Positions 18,401-25,230 of a stretch of DNA of 64,000 nt are shown in pieces. This DNA is from Bacteroidales bacterium. Lineage in GTDB: Bacteria > Bacteroidota > Bacteroidia > Bacteroidales > F082. Under the pieces are notes generated by a model. That model saw only the letters and a program-made list of their open reading frames with translations. It did no database searches and was not told where the DNA came from. The position numbers and the translations under genes are program-made. Numbering within the stretch: the stretch's first letter is position 1; each line of letters starts with the position of its first letter. Where the stretch lies: the NCBI GenBank assembly GCA_016290215.1, contig JAEETH010000001.1, positions 62,001-126,000 of the forward strand. Reading direction: 5' to 3'.

Positions 18401-18912
18401 GAGGTGAAGTTGGCTTGGTAGGTAGCGTCAGATGTCACATTGGTTAACGATAAGGTTGCGCTACTCGACACTACGTCGCCATCGCTGTCGGTCCAGTTGA
18501 CGAACTGGTAACCTGAATTGGCTGTGGCAGTGAGTGTGGTGCTGCCGCCGTGGGTGACAGTAGTGGTGCCGGGCACCGTGCCGCCCGCCGCAGGCCAACT
18601 GTAAGTGGTGATGGTGTGGGTGACAAGCGGTGCGGTCACTATCAGCTTGTAGTCTTCGGCTTCACCGTAACTATTACTTCCACATGGAGCCAAATAATAA
18701 CCAGAACCATAATAATCTATCATTACCCTCATGCGGTATTCTCCTATGGGGGTATTGGCTGGGATGGTGAAGTCTTTCTCTTCAAGGTTAATATATGAGT
18801 TCGAATTGTAAATACGCTCATTGCCAGTGTCATCAAAGCTACCATCTTGGTTCCAATCCACCCAGAAGCCATATCTCCATGTAGAGTTCTCACTTGCTGT
18901 GGTATTATACAA
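12403..18912 (-). CDS. Giant T9SS adhesin, C-terminal fragment after in-frame TAG
   Basis: 2169 codons from a TTG at 18912, but the frame is continuous with the ORF at 19000-20271 except for one TAG. Approximate domains: GEVED domain 1-90; InlB-type beta repeats near 95-170, 340-490 and 1077-1230 ('TGYNFVNWTENG'); fibronectin type III modules starting near 492, 578 and 825 ('SITVTWNGG'); choice-of-anchor J-like jelly rolls between and after these; GLUG-type repeats near 1330-1450 ('VGGLVGENAPAG'); and a T9SS sorting domain in the last ~75 residues ('IQVIDVLGRVLYSKTI', 'LAKGVYLIRLADG'). A degenerate family B copy encodes GASTGSATA before the tail. Without its signal peptide this fragment alone could not be exported. 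Confidence 0.75.
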   Translation of the reverse strand: MYNTTASENSTWRYGFWVDWNQDGSFDDTGNERIYNSNSYINLEEKDFTIPANTPIGEYRMRVMIDYYGSGYYLAPCGSNSYGEAEDYKLIVTAPLVTHTITTYSWPAAGGTVPGTTTVTHGGSTTLTATANSGYQFVNWTDSDGDVVSSSATLSLTNVTSDATYQANFTSTSATSLLWTENFESYSNVTSNWGYLNGEWATPLRDNKAPCVTYYSAAATSGYRSLELRADNSTNMVVLPQFNQALNTLLISFQIGRGNSSSGYTVELGYVTNPSDASTFTALTTVPIPSSAVGSHTQFSYNLATNNNTPSNTNYRLAIRYMMTGSDSWYLDDFSVSVPTYTVTTTVSPSGAGSVSGLASGGTYTNGSTCSLTATPTANSGYTFTNWTENNTEVSSNATYSFTVTDNHNLTANFTLASYSITATANPTAGGTVTGGGTYNHGASVTLTATANTGYNFVNWTENGTVVSTSATYTFTATAAGAYVANFEERCPSPTDLVASANNNSITVTWNGGSASSWQVYVSSSNSAPSASDSGTPASTNSYTEGSLSVGQTRYFWVRTDCGNNEYSAWVGPVDATTACTAPTNLVAYPSSTGAVLTWDGGEGEEYTVQYSQVTLGSATTVTEGFEHSGSMPDGWIKLDLGDGNNTSELGVYNGSGVTHDGSYCFRFSSFSGSSSGSFDQYLISPELNNITALSFYYRSSSTSTSGETFRVGYSTTTNDVSAFTWVSNGTTSLTSYSQFTASNIPANAKYFAINYTAVYQYRLYIDDISYTYRPSVPGSWNSVSGTHSSPYNLTGLTTGNTYYARVTDQCGNESNVVSFTPACSAPVNVAADPSNRSAEITWLGGESSYDVRYKKGFSYDFESAEPWTYTDFSPCTTYDGDGGSTYGFQSYTFPNQYYVGACIAFQNGINNNMASHGGNAFGVMFNTDGPTNDWFILPEITIQDGDYFSFWIREITDQYGDETINVGICGSTDGTFSAYLAQNLAISSTDYEKLSYDLSSYAGQTIRLAINCASNDIFGVMIDDIFVGNPNDSWTTVNNVTSPDTITGLTANTNYVVQVQSTSCGDWVGTNFTTLNEFNVTANVNPANSGTVTGAGTYAEGSNVTLTATPATGYGFQNWTIGGSVVGTTPSYTINNLQADVTIQANFLFVGYTITAVADPAGGGTFAFTGEDVISSTATTAQVTPNGDVTVTATATAGYTFMNWVEGGSVVSTTNAYALTDVNASHDLTAHFVDMTASNTWPAAVTTLAAATPGYSVDGSTITISNANGLAWLISTVNGLNSQSGNDITSSTVINLTADVDMSAHIWVPIGTTEHPFVGTFNGNGHTISGITRALEFPNQGVFGYVSGGTIHDVVVNTNITGDCNYMGSVAGTLASGTVYNTGSTGTVTANANTIAVGGTVGYNGGLVHSSFATGIFTGLAGDYVGGLVGENAPAGRLYNSYSNTTVNTGNGAGLVGYNAGTVANCYTNGVPNMGVAYIHTNKASGVVEYVYGDKTPFYYLTMETGHTLRYHGSSFSSVQSDIKHLDYMYRDNAITLAGGQTSSYVPSSVSYDNNHTVKWNGLVSALNQWVADNKTSGVAIGTLSSWYRPLTTAINGDLPVLGFGGETTLGAANGSPKTLKYGTMDDLLTTYNNSTASIFHYGKATGVTHVPTANVNVFINEDAVLLQATSPDPGAFINTTVGVTFDNSDRGTHAYDYWGNKLDYDWHFLSTPLSDAKIGATYDDYEAHGFGSDIDIKALVNSYFPNNLPMTLHDANWRWDFYIYYEPEYHWINLKRNKNNHYHVDGGWSISYTYNADDQAVGDEASLACVFTPGKGYMMAISKDVFMNSTGTLNRGNVPIRLTLKEPGDINYASGWNLVGNPYQAYLNINALNRNLYIYDADQGVYAPYAPAASDNPATPSQYIHPHQAFFVHAASDGEELIFTPSMASTETTPYSYYRDDRIDYPLVNLYAENNAGQRDLTVVEFHRPELGGARKLETMRNAPFTLAAHYAGISYGILFATDDIERIPVRFKTDENGWVTLTWSTHNGEFSKLLLIDNKLGVEHNMLADNSYTFEASPDDYSSRFYIVYDCSGMGVEENDESGASTGSATAATFAYINNGNIVIDIGSDHGASIQVIDVLGRVLYSKTIAGTDGTCTVSTKGLAKGVYLIRLADGHNVKTQKLVVQ
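12635..12657 (-). repeat. Diverged family B element in giant adhesin (GASTGSAT)
   Basis: On the minus strand, GGCGCTTCGACAGGCTCAGC, with the same frame and strand relation as other family B copies, before the T9SS tail. Confidence 0.65.
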
Positions 18913-18999
18913 GATGGTGCTCCCGGCAGCAGCCGAAATGGAAAAACTGTTGTAATAGTCACTAGTTGAACAACTTGTCCCCGATGTGGTGTTATTAAT

Positions 19000-19002
19000 C
19001 TA
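19000..19002 (-). other. In-frame TAG interrupting giant adhesin
   Basis: The codon reads TAG between '...KVSGESSA' and 'INNTTSGTSCSTSDYYNSF'. The frame on both sides is the same (18999 to 18912 is 29 codons) and both sides together form one GEVED domain. Either a nonsense mutation, a sequencing error or a programmed readthrough. Confidence 0.85.
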
Positions 19003-20271
19003 GGCACTTGACTCTCCACTAACTTTGGCAGTAAAATTAGAGATATAATAGGTAGTATTAGAATAAGACCAAGTCGGAGTACAAACCGAGATTGCCCATT
19101 GCGCATAGAGCGTAGTGTTGGCCGAAATGTTGAAGGTGTCATTTGGGTCGTATGACGTACCTGAGCCATCGGCGGCAGTATTCCAACCGCTGAAGGTCTT
19201 TCCCGAGGGGGCGGTGAAGGCGTTGTTCAAAACCGTCACGGTGCTGCCACTGACATAGGGGCTGTTCGAATCGGTCATCGTACCTGAGCCGCCGTTGGCG
19301 TTGTAGGTGACGGTGTAGGTGGTAGGACAGGTAACACTAACCGAGTATCCTGCAGAATTACTATCGCTGTAGTTATCAACTATAAGGTAAACGGTGGTTC
19401 CTGCTGTAAGAGAAACCGTTTTGTCACCAGAGTTCCAACAGCTGCCAATGAGATTGGTACCCGTATTGTCAGGTGTTGACAAAAGCCAAAAGTCGGGGTC
19501 ACCCGATGTCACATTACCATGGAACGTATGGCTGCCCGATACCGTCGGTGTGAAAGCATAGATTTTTTCCTCACCATCGTCACTATAGGAACAACCAGGA
19601 TAACTATTCCAGATACCCGAAGTGCCCAACGTTCCCGAATAGGTTTGGCCGCAGGTCATGGTAATTGGGGCGGGGGTGTAAGTGAACTGCGTCTTAGGCA
19701 TGAAAGAGACACCAGAACCAGTAGAATTAGGCACGGAGGACGTACTCCTACTTTGAATCGAATAATAGGTGCTGCCAGATTCACCATAGAAATTTTTTCC
19801 TTGATAACTAGACCCCAACCCAGTCAACCTAAAGTCAACAACCAAGTTGCCGCTGTTATAAGTGTAAGGTGTCGAGAGCGTTATTTCTATTAATGCGTTG
19901 GAATTCGTATTGTTGATTACACCAGTGTAATTTGCGGAGCCGGTCATGGAAATGTAACTGACCGTGCCGCTGCTGAAACTGCTCTGGGTTGTCGTTCCAA
20001 GCCTGACTTCGAAAGTGCCCCCCCATGCACTTGTGCATGCAGATTGCAAATAGTAAGTCAATTTCGTAATTCTTCCGCCTTGCATCTGCGTCAGCATCGA
20101 GGCTGGATAGATGGTCTGCGTGTGCTGATAGTTGTCGTCCGTATAGGTGCCATAAATTGGAACTGTAGCATTGGTTCCAGTAGAATTGGCGACGAGAAGG
20201 TCATCTGCTATAGCCGCCCAAGGAGCACCAAATGCGATCATCAAAATCAGCAGTATATTTTTTCTTTTCAT
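19000..20271 (-). CDS. Giant T9SS adhesin, N-terminal fragment ending at TAG
   Basis: From ATG 20271 the protein begins MKRKNILLILMIAFGAPWAA, a good signal peptide; an upstream ATG-like start at 20313 would only add a hydrophilic extension. The fragment has about 423 residues. It holds a beta-rich N-terminal module (about 25-200), a pre-peptidase C-terminal-like module ('FTPTVSGSHTFHGNV', about 215-320), an InlB-type repeat ('TYNANGGSGTM...LYAQW', 325-395) and the first part of a GEVED domain cut by TAG. The whole gene with the downstream fragment would be about 2,620 codons. A promoter box lies 65 nt upstream. Likely a surface adhesin; probably non-functional if the TAG is real and not read through. 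Confidence 0.75.
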   Translation of the reverse strand: MKRKNILLILMIAFGAPWAAIADDLLVANSTGTNATVPIYGTYTDDNYQHTQTIYPASMLTQMQGGRITKLTYYLQSACTSAWGGTFEVRLGTTTQSSFSSGTVSYISMTGSANYTGVINNTNSNALIEITLSTPYTYNSGNLVVDFRLTGLGSSYQGKNFYGESGSTYYSIQSRSTSSVPNSTGSGVSFMPKTQFTYTPAPITMTCGQTYSGTLGTSGIWNSYPGCSYSDDGEEKIYAFTPTVSGSHTFHGNVTSGDPDFWLLSTPDNTGTNLIGSCWNSGDKTVSLTAGTTVYLIVDNYSDSNSAGYSVSVTCPTTYTVTYNANGGSGTMTDSNSPYVSGSTVTVLNNAFTAPSGKTFSGWNTAADGSGTSYDPNDTFNISANTTLYAQWAISVCTPTWSYSNTTYYISNFTAKVSGESSA

Positions 20272-20335
20272 AGTCGAATTTATTAACATTAGGATTGTGT
20301 TATCAGCGGACACACCTATTTTATTTTTAAGGGCG

Positions 20336-20343
20336 CAAAAGTA
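20336..20343 (-). promoter_or_regulatory. -7 promoter box for giant adhesin
   Basis: TACTTTTG on the minus strand, about 65 nt before ATG 20271. Confidence 0.65.
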
Positions 20344-20404
20344 CGGTTTTTTTTAATGCGACGAGGAAAATTTTGAATTTTTGGGGAAAATATTTGGTGT
20401 TGTT

Positions 20405-20432
20405 GTAGAGACGCGCCATGGCACGTCTCTAC
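20405..20432. repeat. Family A 28-bp palindrome (right next to DUF6169-like gene)
   Basis: Identical to the copy inside the LRR gene at 10350-10377. It lies 3 bp from the stop codon of the DUF6169-like gene; a diverged copy lies on the module's other side at 21136-21163. Confidence 0.85.
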
Positions 20433-20435
20433 AAA

Positions 20436-20921
20436 TCAAATCACAATCTCGTAGAAATCCTGAGACAGCAAATCGCCAAACGCCCTTATTAATTGCTGCT
20501 TGTATGGATTGTCCTTTTTGAAATAAATCGAAAGCAACAGCTCATAGTCGCCTTCACCCAATTCAGCATTGATGGAAGTCAGCGTCCCGTCGTTGTAGTA
20601 ATGGAACCAACGGTCAAAAAGATTGCGGCGCTTGTGCTGCTTGCCATCAGTGCTGTCGCAAACCATAATCATGGCATTCTCAACATTCTGGAAGAAACGA
20701 CGCAACACATCAACGACAGTTGCCGCAATGCGGCGGTCAAGTGGATGTGGATTTGTACCCTCCCGCTCAATGCTGAAAGAGTAAGTGTTCACCAAATCGG
20801 GATACAAATCAAAAACAGGCATAAAGAACAAATGGTACTTGATGCCGTCCCTATTCACGAACTCGTAGTTAAGTTCGTCTTTTTTTAGAACCTCATACGG
20901 GAGTGGTGAGTGTAAAGCCAT
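20436..20921 (-). CDS. DUF6169-like protein
   Basis: From ATG 20921 (MALHSPLPYEVLKKDELNY) the protein has 161 residues; a TTG start at 20933 adds four. It is soluble, with no signal peptide or membrane segment, and shows alternating charged and hydrophobic strands ('YHLFFMPVFDLYPDLV', 'YELLLSIYFKKDNPYKQQL'). It resembles the uncharacterised DUF6169 family from Bacteroidota; I cannot assign a function. The start overlaps the preceding 54-aa ORF by 29 nt in another frame, so the two should be co-translated. Overlapping small-plus-medium gene pairs of this size are often toxin-antitoxin modules, but no known toxin motif was found. Confidence 0.65.
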   Translation of the reverse strand: MALHSPLPYEVLKKDELNYEFVNRDGIKYHLFFMPVFDLYPDLVNTYSFSIEREGTNPHPLDRRIAATVVDVLRRFFQNVENAMIMVCDSTDGKQHKRRNLFDRWFHYYNDGTLTSINAELGEGDYELLLSIYFKKDNPYKQQLIRAFGDLLSQDFYEIVI

Positions 20922-21057
20922 ATTTGCTTGCAATACGTTTCATTTCCTCAGAATCAGCTCCATTTTGGACACACTCTCTCATCTCGCGCTTGAACTGCAG
21001 CAAGCGGATAATGAGGTTCTGCGATTTCGTCGTCGTTGCTTCCATTTCCCTTTTCAT
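20893..21057 (-). CDS. 54-aa small ORF upstream of DUF6169-like gene
   Basis: Begins MKREMEATTTKSQNLIIRLL and ends YGFTLTTPV. Charged and helical ('LLQFKREMRECVQNGADSEE', 'MKRIASKYGF'), with a possible small helix-turn-helix near residues 35-50. It overlaps the DUF6169-like start by 29 nt. A -7 box TAATTTTG lies at 21074-21081, giving a leader of about 10 nt, which supports this ATG as the first gene of the transcript. It could be an antitoxin or DNA-binding partner; this is inference from gene order only. Confidence 0.55.
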   Translation of the reverse strand: MKREMEATTTKSQNLIIRLLQFKREMRECVQNGADSEEMKRIASKYGFTLTTPV

Positions 21058-21073
21058 TTAGTGTTTCCCAGCG

Positions 21074-21081
21074 CAAAATTA
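21074..21081 (-). promoter_or_regulatory. -7 promoter box for the 54-aa ORF / DUF6169 pair
   Basis: TAATTTTG on the minus strand, 17 nt before ATG 21057. Confidence 0.6.
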
Positions 21082-21135
21082 CATATTTTTTGGAAATAGC
21101 AACAGAAATTGTTGGCTTTTAGGGAAATTAAAGTT

Positions 21136-21163
21136 GTAGAGGCGTGCCATGGAACGTCTCTAA
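21136..21163. repeat. Diverged family A palindrome
   Basis: GTAGAGGCGTGCCATGGA then ACGTCTCTAA; four or so changes from the consensus. Brackets the DUF6169 module with the copy at 20405. Confidence 0.7.
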
Positions 21164-21191
21164 ACGAAAGGAAGATTTCAGGAAAATGTTT

Positions 21192-21199
21192 TATCTTTG
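21192..21199 (+). promoter_or_regulatory. -7 promoter box for omega-amidase-like gene
   Basis: TATCTTTG, 21 nt before ATG 21220; excludes longer starts at 21109. Confidence 0.7.
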
Positions 21200-21219
21200 C
21201 GGCATTAAACCGACTAACG

Positions 21220-22014
21220 ATGCAAAACCTCCACCTCGCCTATATCCAAGCCGACCTCCGCTGGGAGGACAAGGCCGCCAACCTCGAACATTTCAGCGAG
21301 TTGCTGCAACAAGTGCAGCCCGCCACCGACCTCATCCTCATGCCCGAGACCTTCACCACGGCCTTCCCCGTCGACCCGAAACAGTTTGCCGAAAAGGAAG
21401 ACGGCCCCACGATGGCATGGCTGCGTGAACAAGCCCAGGCAAAAAACGCGGTCATCGCCACCACCTTCCCTATCGAGAAGGATGGACACTATTATAACAG
21501 CCTCGTCTGGATGCGCCCCGACGGCAGCTATGAGCTCTATTTCAAGCGCCACACCTTCACCATGGGCGGTGAGGATAAATTAGTGGAACGCGGTGAGCAT
21601 CAGCTTGTTGTGGAACTCAACGGCTGGCGCATCCGACCGATGGTGTGCTACGACATCCGCTTCCCCGTGTGGGCGCGCAACCGCTACAAAGACGGACAAT
21701 ATGAATACGACCTGGCCTTCTATCTCGCCAACTTCCCCGACTCGAGGATGGTGGTGTGGCGCACGCTCCTCGTGGCTCGCGCCATCGAGAACCAAGCCTA
21801 TTGGATCGGCGTGAACCGTGTGGGCACCGACGACTACGGCCTGCATTACAGCGGCGAGTCGCAAGTGATCAATTCTCGCGGCGAAGTCATTTCAAAGGCA
21901 GAGCCTTACCAAGAGGCTGTGCTACACTGCACTTTGGATGATGAAAAGCTGCTACATTTCCGACAGAAATTCCCCTTGGGACCGGACTGGGACTCATTTA
22001 CCATAATTCCATAA
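21220..22014 (+). CDS. Carbon-nitrogen hydrolase, omega-amidase (YafV/NIT2) type
   Basis: Cytosolic nitrilase-superfamily amidase of 264 residues. The catalytic triad is visible: Glu in 'LMPETFTT', Lys in 'LYFKRHTFTMG' and Cys in 'MVCYDIRFPVW'. The nearest known branch hydrolyses alpha-ketoglutaramate or alpha-ketosuccinamate (omega-amidase, metabolite repair after glutamine transamination). The open frame extends to 21109, but the promoter box at 21192-21199 lies inside that extension and MQNLHLAYIQADLRW is the typical family start. It stands alone; tadA follows 140 nt downstream. Confidence 0.85.
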   Translation: MQNLHLAYIQADLRWEDKAANLEHFSELLQQVQPATDLILMPETFTTAFPVDPKQFAEKEDGPTMAWLREQAQAKNAVIATTFPIEKDGHYYNSLVWMRPDGSYELYFKRHTFTMGGEDKLVERGEHQLVVELNGWRIRPMVCYDIRFPVWARNRYKDGQYEYDLAFYLANFPDSRMVVWRTLLVARAIENQAYWIGVNRVGTDDYGLHYSGESQVINSRGEVISKAEPYQEAVLHCTLDDEKLLHFRQKFPLGPDWDSFTIIP

Positions 22015-22032
22015 ACACGTCAAAAAAGGACA

Positions 22033-22060
22033 GGGCAGACACGCGGGTCCGCCCCTACTT
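22033..22060. repeat. Short GC-rich palindrome
   Basis: GGGCAGACACGCGGGTCCGCCC with flanking CCTAC. Complementary ends GGGC(A/G)GAC / GTCCGCCC. A single copy in this window. Confidence 0.5.
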
Positions 22061-22061
22061 T

Positions 22062-22158
22062 CAACTCTAAACTCTCTACTGACTCTAAACACTCAACTCT
22101 AAACTCTAAACTGTTAATTCTCAATTATCAATTGTCAATTGTCAATTATCAATTAACC
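22062..22158. repeat. Low-complexity repeats before tadA
   Basis: Tandem-like AACTCTAAACTCT units, then TCAATTGTCAATTATCAATT units, up to the base before the tadA ATG. No -7 box was seen here. The first motif recurs, in reverse complement, inside ileS at 61496-61536. Confidence 0.65.
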
Positions 22159-22599
22159 ATGCTTTCCGTTTTCTCCGACGAATCCTATATGAAACAGGCC
22201 TATCAAGAGGCCTTGTTGGCCCTTGAGGCCGACGAAATCCCCATCGGGGCAGTGGTGGTGTGTAACAACAAGATCATCGCCCGCGCCCACAACCAGACCG
22301 AAACCCTTAACGACGTGACCGCCCACGCCGAGATGCTGGCCATCACCGCCGCCGCCAATGCCTTAGGGGCCAAATACTTGGACGAATGTACGCTGTATGT
22401 CACCTTGGAGCCCTGTCCCATGTGTGCAGGAGCTTTATGTCATGCCCACATCGGCAAAATCGTCTGGGCTGCCGACGACCCCAAAAATGGCTTTTCACGC
22501 TTCGGCAACATGCTCCATCCCAAGACGAAGACCGACACGGGCGTCATGCATGACGAATGTCTCGCCTTGCTGACGGATTTCTTCAAGAAGAGAAGATAG
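22159..22599 (+). CDS. tadA: tRNA(Arg) adenosine-34 deaminase
   Basis: Converts A34 to inosine in the anticodon of tRNA-Arg(ACG), in the cytosol. 146 residues, normal length. The zinc-deaminase motifs are present: 'TAHAEMLAI' (His and catalytic Glu) and 'LEPCPMCAGAL' (two Cys ligands). Start ATG 22159 (MLSVFSDESYMKQAYQEA) is chosen; a TTG start 27 nt upstream would translate the low-complexity repeat in the leader and is rejected. The gene lies downstream of the amidase gene and may share its transcript. Confidence 0.92.
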   Translation: MLSVFSDESYMKQAYQEALLALEADEIPIGAVVVCNNKIIARAHNQTETLNDVTAHAEMLAITAAANALGAKYLDECTLYVTLEPCPMCAGALCHAHIGKIVWAADDPKNGFSRFGNMLHPKTKTDTGVMHDECLALLTDFFKKRR

Positions 22600-22698
22600 G
22601 ATTTGAGGCCAAAATAGGGGTTTCTGCGCAATCTTTTATCCCATTTTACAGAGATAAAAGGTATTTTTGCACATGAGTTCAAAAAAATGCGATGTTTG

Positions 22699-22749
22699 TC
22701 TATAAAAAACAATTTGCCCGACCTCCATCACTTGAAGGTCGGGCAAATT
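22699..22749 (-). terminator. Terminator of lipoprotein gene
   Basis: 14-bp perfect stem (22711-22724 with 22736-22749); on the minus strand it is followed by GTTTTTTATAG. May also stop tadA transcription. Confidence 0.8.
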
Positions 22750-22780
22750 CGGTCATGTAGGACTTGTCACTGACTTCAGA

Positions 22781-23263
22781 TCAGAATTCTCTTTCAGTTT
22801 TTATGATAAGTTCCTCGGGGCTTTCTTGTGCCGTTTGCAAGAATTTGACCTTGATTCGCTTATAAATGTCATTCTTTCTCATCGATTCCGCACCATCTTT
22901 GTATATAACTGCATTTGCGCCATAGACAAATTCATCGGGAAGGTCAGCCTCATTATAAACAGGTTTGGCTTCGACCTTGGCAGTGAAAGGAGCTTTTACA
23001 TCGAAAGCAGCAATGGACCAAGGCAGGGTAACACCTTTAACCTCAACAGGGTTGCCATCAGCGCCATTGTAAGTCACATCAAACTTAAAGCATTCGTCAG
23101 TGGTAATCACAACACCTTCGACTGTGGCTGTGTTCTCAAGGGCATAGGAGACCTTGAAAGTTTTGCTTGTTGAGTCACCAGAAGCGTTATTGTCTTTCTT
23201 GCAACCTGTGAACACTATGCTACCAATAAGCAGGGTAGCCAGCAGAAACGTTACTTTTTTCAT
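22781..23263 (-). CDS. Putative lipoprotein, beta-rich
   Basis: 160 residues. Lipoprotein signal MKKVTFLLATLLIGSIVFTGC with lipobox TGC, then a Lys/Asp/Asn/Ser linker. The rest is predicted beta sheet ('TFKVSYALENTATVEGVVIT', 'PVEVKGVTLPWSIAAF'). No family is recognised. It has its own promoter box (23325-23332) and terminator, so it is a single-gene unit. Likely anchored at a membrane facing the periplasm or surface. Confidence 0.75.
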   Translation of the reverse strand: MKKVTFLLATLLIGSIVFTGCKKDNNASGDSTSKTFKVSYALENTATVEGVVITTDECFKFDVTYNGADGNPVEVKGVTLPWSIAAFDVKAPFTAKVEAKPVYNEADLPDEFVYGANAVIYKDGAESMRKNDIYKRIKVKFLQTAQESPEELIIKTEREF

Positions 23264-23324
23264 TTGTTTGAATTTTGATTGTTAAACAATAGGTTGGATT
23301 AAAAAAGTTGAACTAAAAGTGGTA

Positions 23325-23332
23325 CAAAAATA
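23325..23332 (-). promoter_or_regulatory. -7 promoter box for lipoprotein
   Basis: TATTTTTG on the minus strand, about 60 nt before the ATG. Confidence 0.6.
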
Positions 23333-23439
23333 GTAAATTTTAGAATTGCAAAAGCATATTTTTTTTGAATAAAGGCTAAAAACCATCTTTCTGAGCAAAA
23401 ACGCCTTTTTTGCGCGACAAGGCCTGCCATTACGACTCA

Positions 23440-25230
23440 TTAATCCTCTGATATCTCGCTCATCATATTGCGATACGCAGAAAATACATTGGCGCGCGAG
23501 ATATAACCCAGATATTTCCCGCCTTGGATGACAGGAATGTTGTATTTGCCTGATTTCTGGAACTTGTGCACAATCTCCTCCATCGGCTCCTCGGGGTGGA
23601 TGACGTAGTCGGGAAGGACGGCGAAATTCTGTATCGATTGGTCGTAATAGGTCGCGTCGAACAGGATGCCTCGCACATCGTCGAACAGCACATGGCCGCA
23701 GAAGAAGCCTTCCTTGTCGACGACAGGGAAGATATTACGCTTCGACGAAGCCACTAACGGCAACAGGTCGCGGAAAGTGGCATCGGGATGGATGGGGCTG
23801 AAGTTGGTCTCTATCAACTGGTTGATAGCCATCATGTTGAGGATGCTCTTGTCTTTGTTGTGCGTCACCTCAACGCCTTTCTCAGCAACCGCATTGGTAT
23901 AAATGGAATGGCTGAAAAACAGCCTGTTGATGGCGTAGGCCAAGGCCGAGACGATCATCAGCGGCACGATGAGGGCGTAGCCGTTGGTGATTTCAGCGAT
24001 GAGGAAAATGCCCGTCAGCGGGGCGTGGAGCATGCCAGCCACGAGGCCACTCATGCCGACAAGGGCAAATTTGGCGGGGTCGAGTTCAGCAATGCCCAGA
24101 TAGTTGACCAAGGTGGCGAAGAACAAACCCGTGAAGGCGCCGATGAACAAGGCTGGGGCGAAGGTGCCACCCACGCCGCCCGCACCGAAGGTGAAGGCCG
24201 TGGCAAAGGCTTTCAACAGTATCATCCCAGCAAAGAGGATGATAACCACCAAGTCGTAGTTCTTGAACCGGGCAAGCCACGCGTTGGCGAACACGGGACT
24301 GTAGTCGCCGCGCAAGGCCGAGTTGATGGCTTCGTAGCCCTCGCCGTAAAGGGCCGGGAACAAAAAGATCAGGATGCCCAACAGCGTGCCACCGACGATG
24401 AAACGCACCCACGGGGACTCCACCCGTTTGAAACGCTTCTCCACCGTGAAGGTCACCTTGAGGAAATAAGCCGACACCAAGCCTGCAAAGAGACCCAGCA
24501 ACACATAATACATGGCGTTGCTCGGGATGAAGCCCTCGGCGATGGCGGCGGGATATTCCACCGTCTGACCGAGGAAATAATATGCCGTCAGGATGGCGAC
24601 AAAAGAGGAGCAAATAATAGGCACCAAAGCATTGAGTGACAGGTCGATCATAAACACCTCAAGGGAGAAGACGATGCCCGTGATGGGCGCCTGGAAGATG
24701 GCCGCCAAGGCCGCCGCGCCTCCCATGCCGATGAGCTGGATGGTGTGCTTGTAGTCGAGTTTCAAGGCCTGGGCGATGTTGGAGCCGATACTACCACCCG
24801 TCGACACGCTGGGACCTTCCAGTCCCACCGAGCCGCCAAAGCCGACCGTCAGGGCGCTGGTGACGATGCTCGACCAGGTGCTGCTGCGGCTGACCTTGCC
24901 TTTGTTTTTCGAAATGGCATACAGGATGCCCGGGATGCCGTGGCCGACATCTTTCTTCAGAATATACTTGCAGAACAGGATGGTCAGCAGGATACCGATA
25001 GCAGGGCAGATGAAATAGAGCAGAAAAGAATACTGGAACTGTGCGTTGATGACCAAATCGCGGATGCCATGCGCCAGCTTCTTGATGATGACGGCGGCGG
25101 CACCGGCAAGGAATCCCGTCGGGATGCTGAGCAAAATCATGAAACGGCGGTCGGACATGTGGGTCACACGCCACGTGTTGAACTGGTCAATCCATCCGTT
25201 GATTTTATCCTTGAAGGTCATCTTTGCCAT
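23440..25230 (-). CDS. ClC-type chloride channel/antiporter with CBS domains
   Basis: Inner-membrane chloride channel or Cl-/H+ antiporter, 596 residues from ATG 25230 (MAKMTFKDKINGW). The frame is open to 25350 but that extension is not hydrophobic in a family-like way. Signature segments: 'DVGHGIPGIL' (usual GSGIP; the Ser is His here), 'GGSVGLEGPSVS' with the gating glutamate, and 'GGVGGTFAPALFIG'. About ten to twelve hydrophobic helices are seen to residue ~430. The C-terminal ~140 residues are a pair of CBS domains ('HPDATFRDLLPLVASS', 'PVIQGGKYLGYIS') that usually bind nucleotides and gate the channel. The Ser-to-His change suggests altered anion selectivity or a known GHGxP subfamily; substrate is uncertain. 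Confidence 0.88.
   Translation of the reverse strand: MAKMTFKDKINGWIDQFNTWRVTHMSDRRFMILLSIPTGFLAGAAAVIIKKLAHGIRDLVINAQFQYSFLLYFICPAIGILLTILFCKYILKKDVGHGIPGILYAISKNKGKVSRSSTWSSIVTSALTVGFGGSVGLEGPSVSTGGSIGSNIAQALKLDYKHTIQLIGMGGAAALAAIFQAPITGIVFSLEVFMIDLSLNALVPIICSSFVAILTAYYFLGQTVEYPAAIAEGFIPSNAMYYVLLGLFAGLVSAYFLKVTFTVEKRFKRVESPWVRFIVGGTLLGILIFLFPALYGEGYEAINSALRGDYSPVFANAWLARFKNYDLVVIILFAGMILLKAFATAFTFGAGGVGGTFAPALFIGAFTGLFFATLVNYLGIAELDPAKFALVGMSGLVAGMLHAPLTGIFLIAEITNGYALIVPLMIVSALAYAINRLFFSHSIYTNAVAEKGVEVTHNKDKSILNMMAINQLIETNFSPIHPDATFRDLLPLVASSKRNIFPVVDKEGFFCGHVLFDDVRGILFDATYYDQSIQNFAVLPDYVIHPEEPMEEIVHKFQKSGKYNIPVIQGGKYLGYISRANVFSAYRNMMSEISED

Noticed and set aside
19000..19002. Genome-wide recoding of TAG as a sense codon
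   Set aside because: Several intact genes in the window end with TAG (TPR gene at 12035, xth at 26232, hipA at 60797), so TAG is a normal stop here.
22132..22158. TTG start for tadA
   Set aside because: It would translate the TCAATT low-complexity repeat; ATG 22159 gives the normal family N-terminus.
23788..24639. 283-codon + strand frame
   Set aside because: Antisense shadow of the ClC channel gene; charged low-complexity product.
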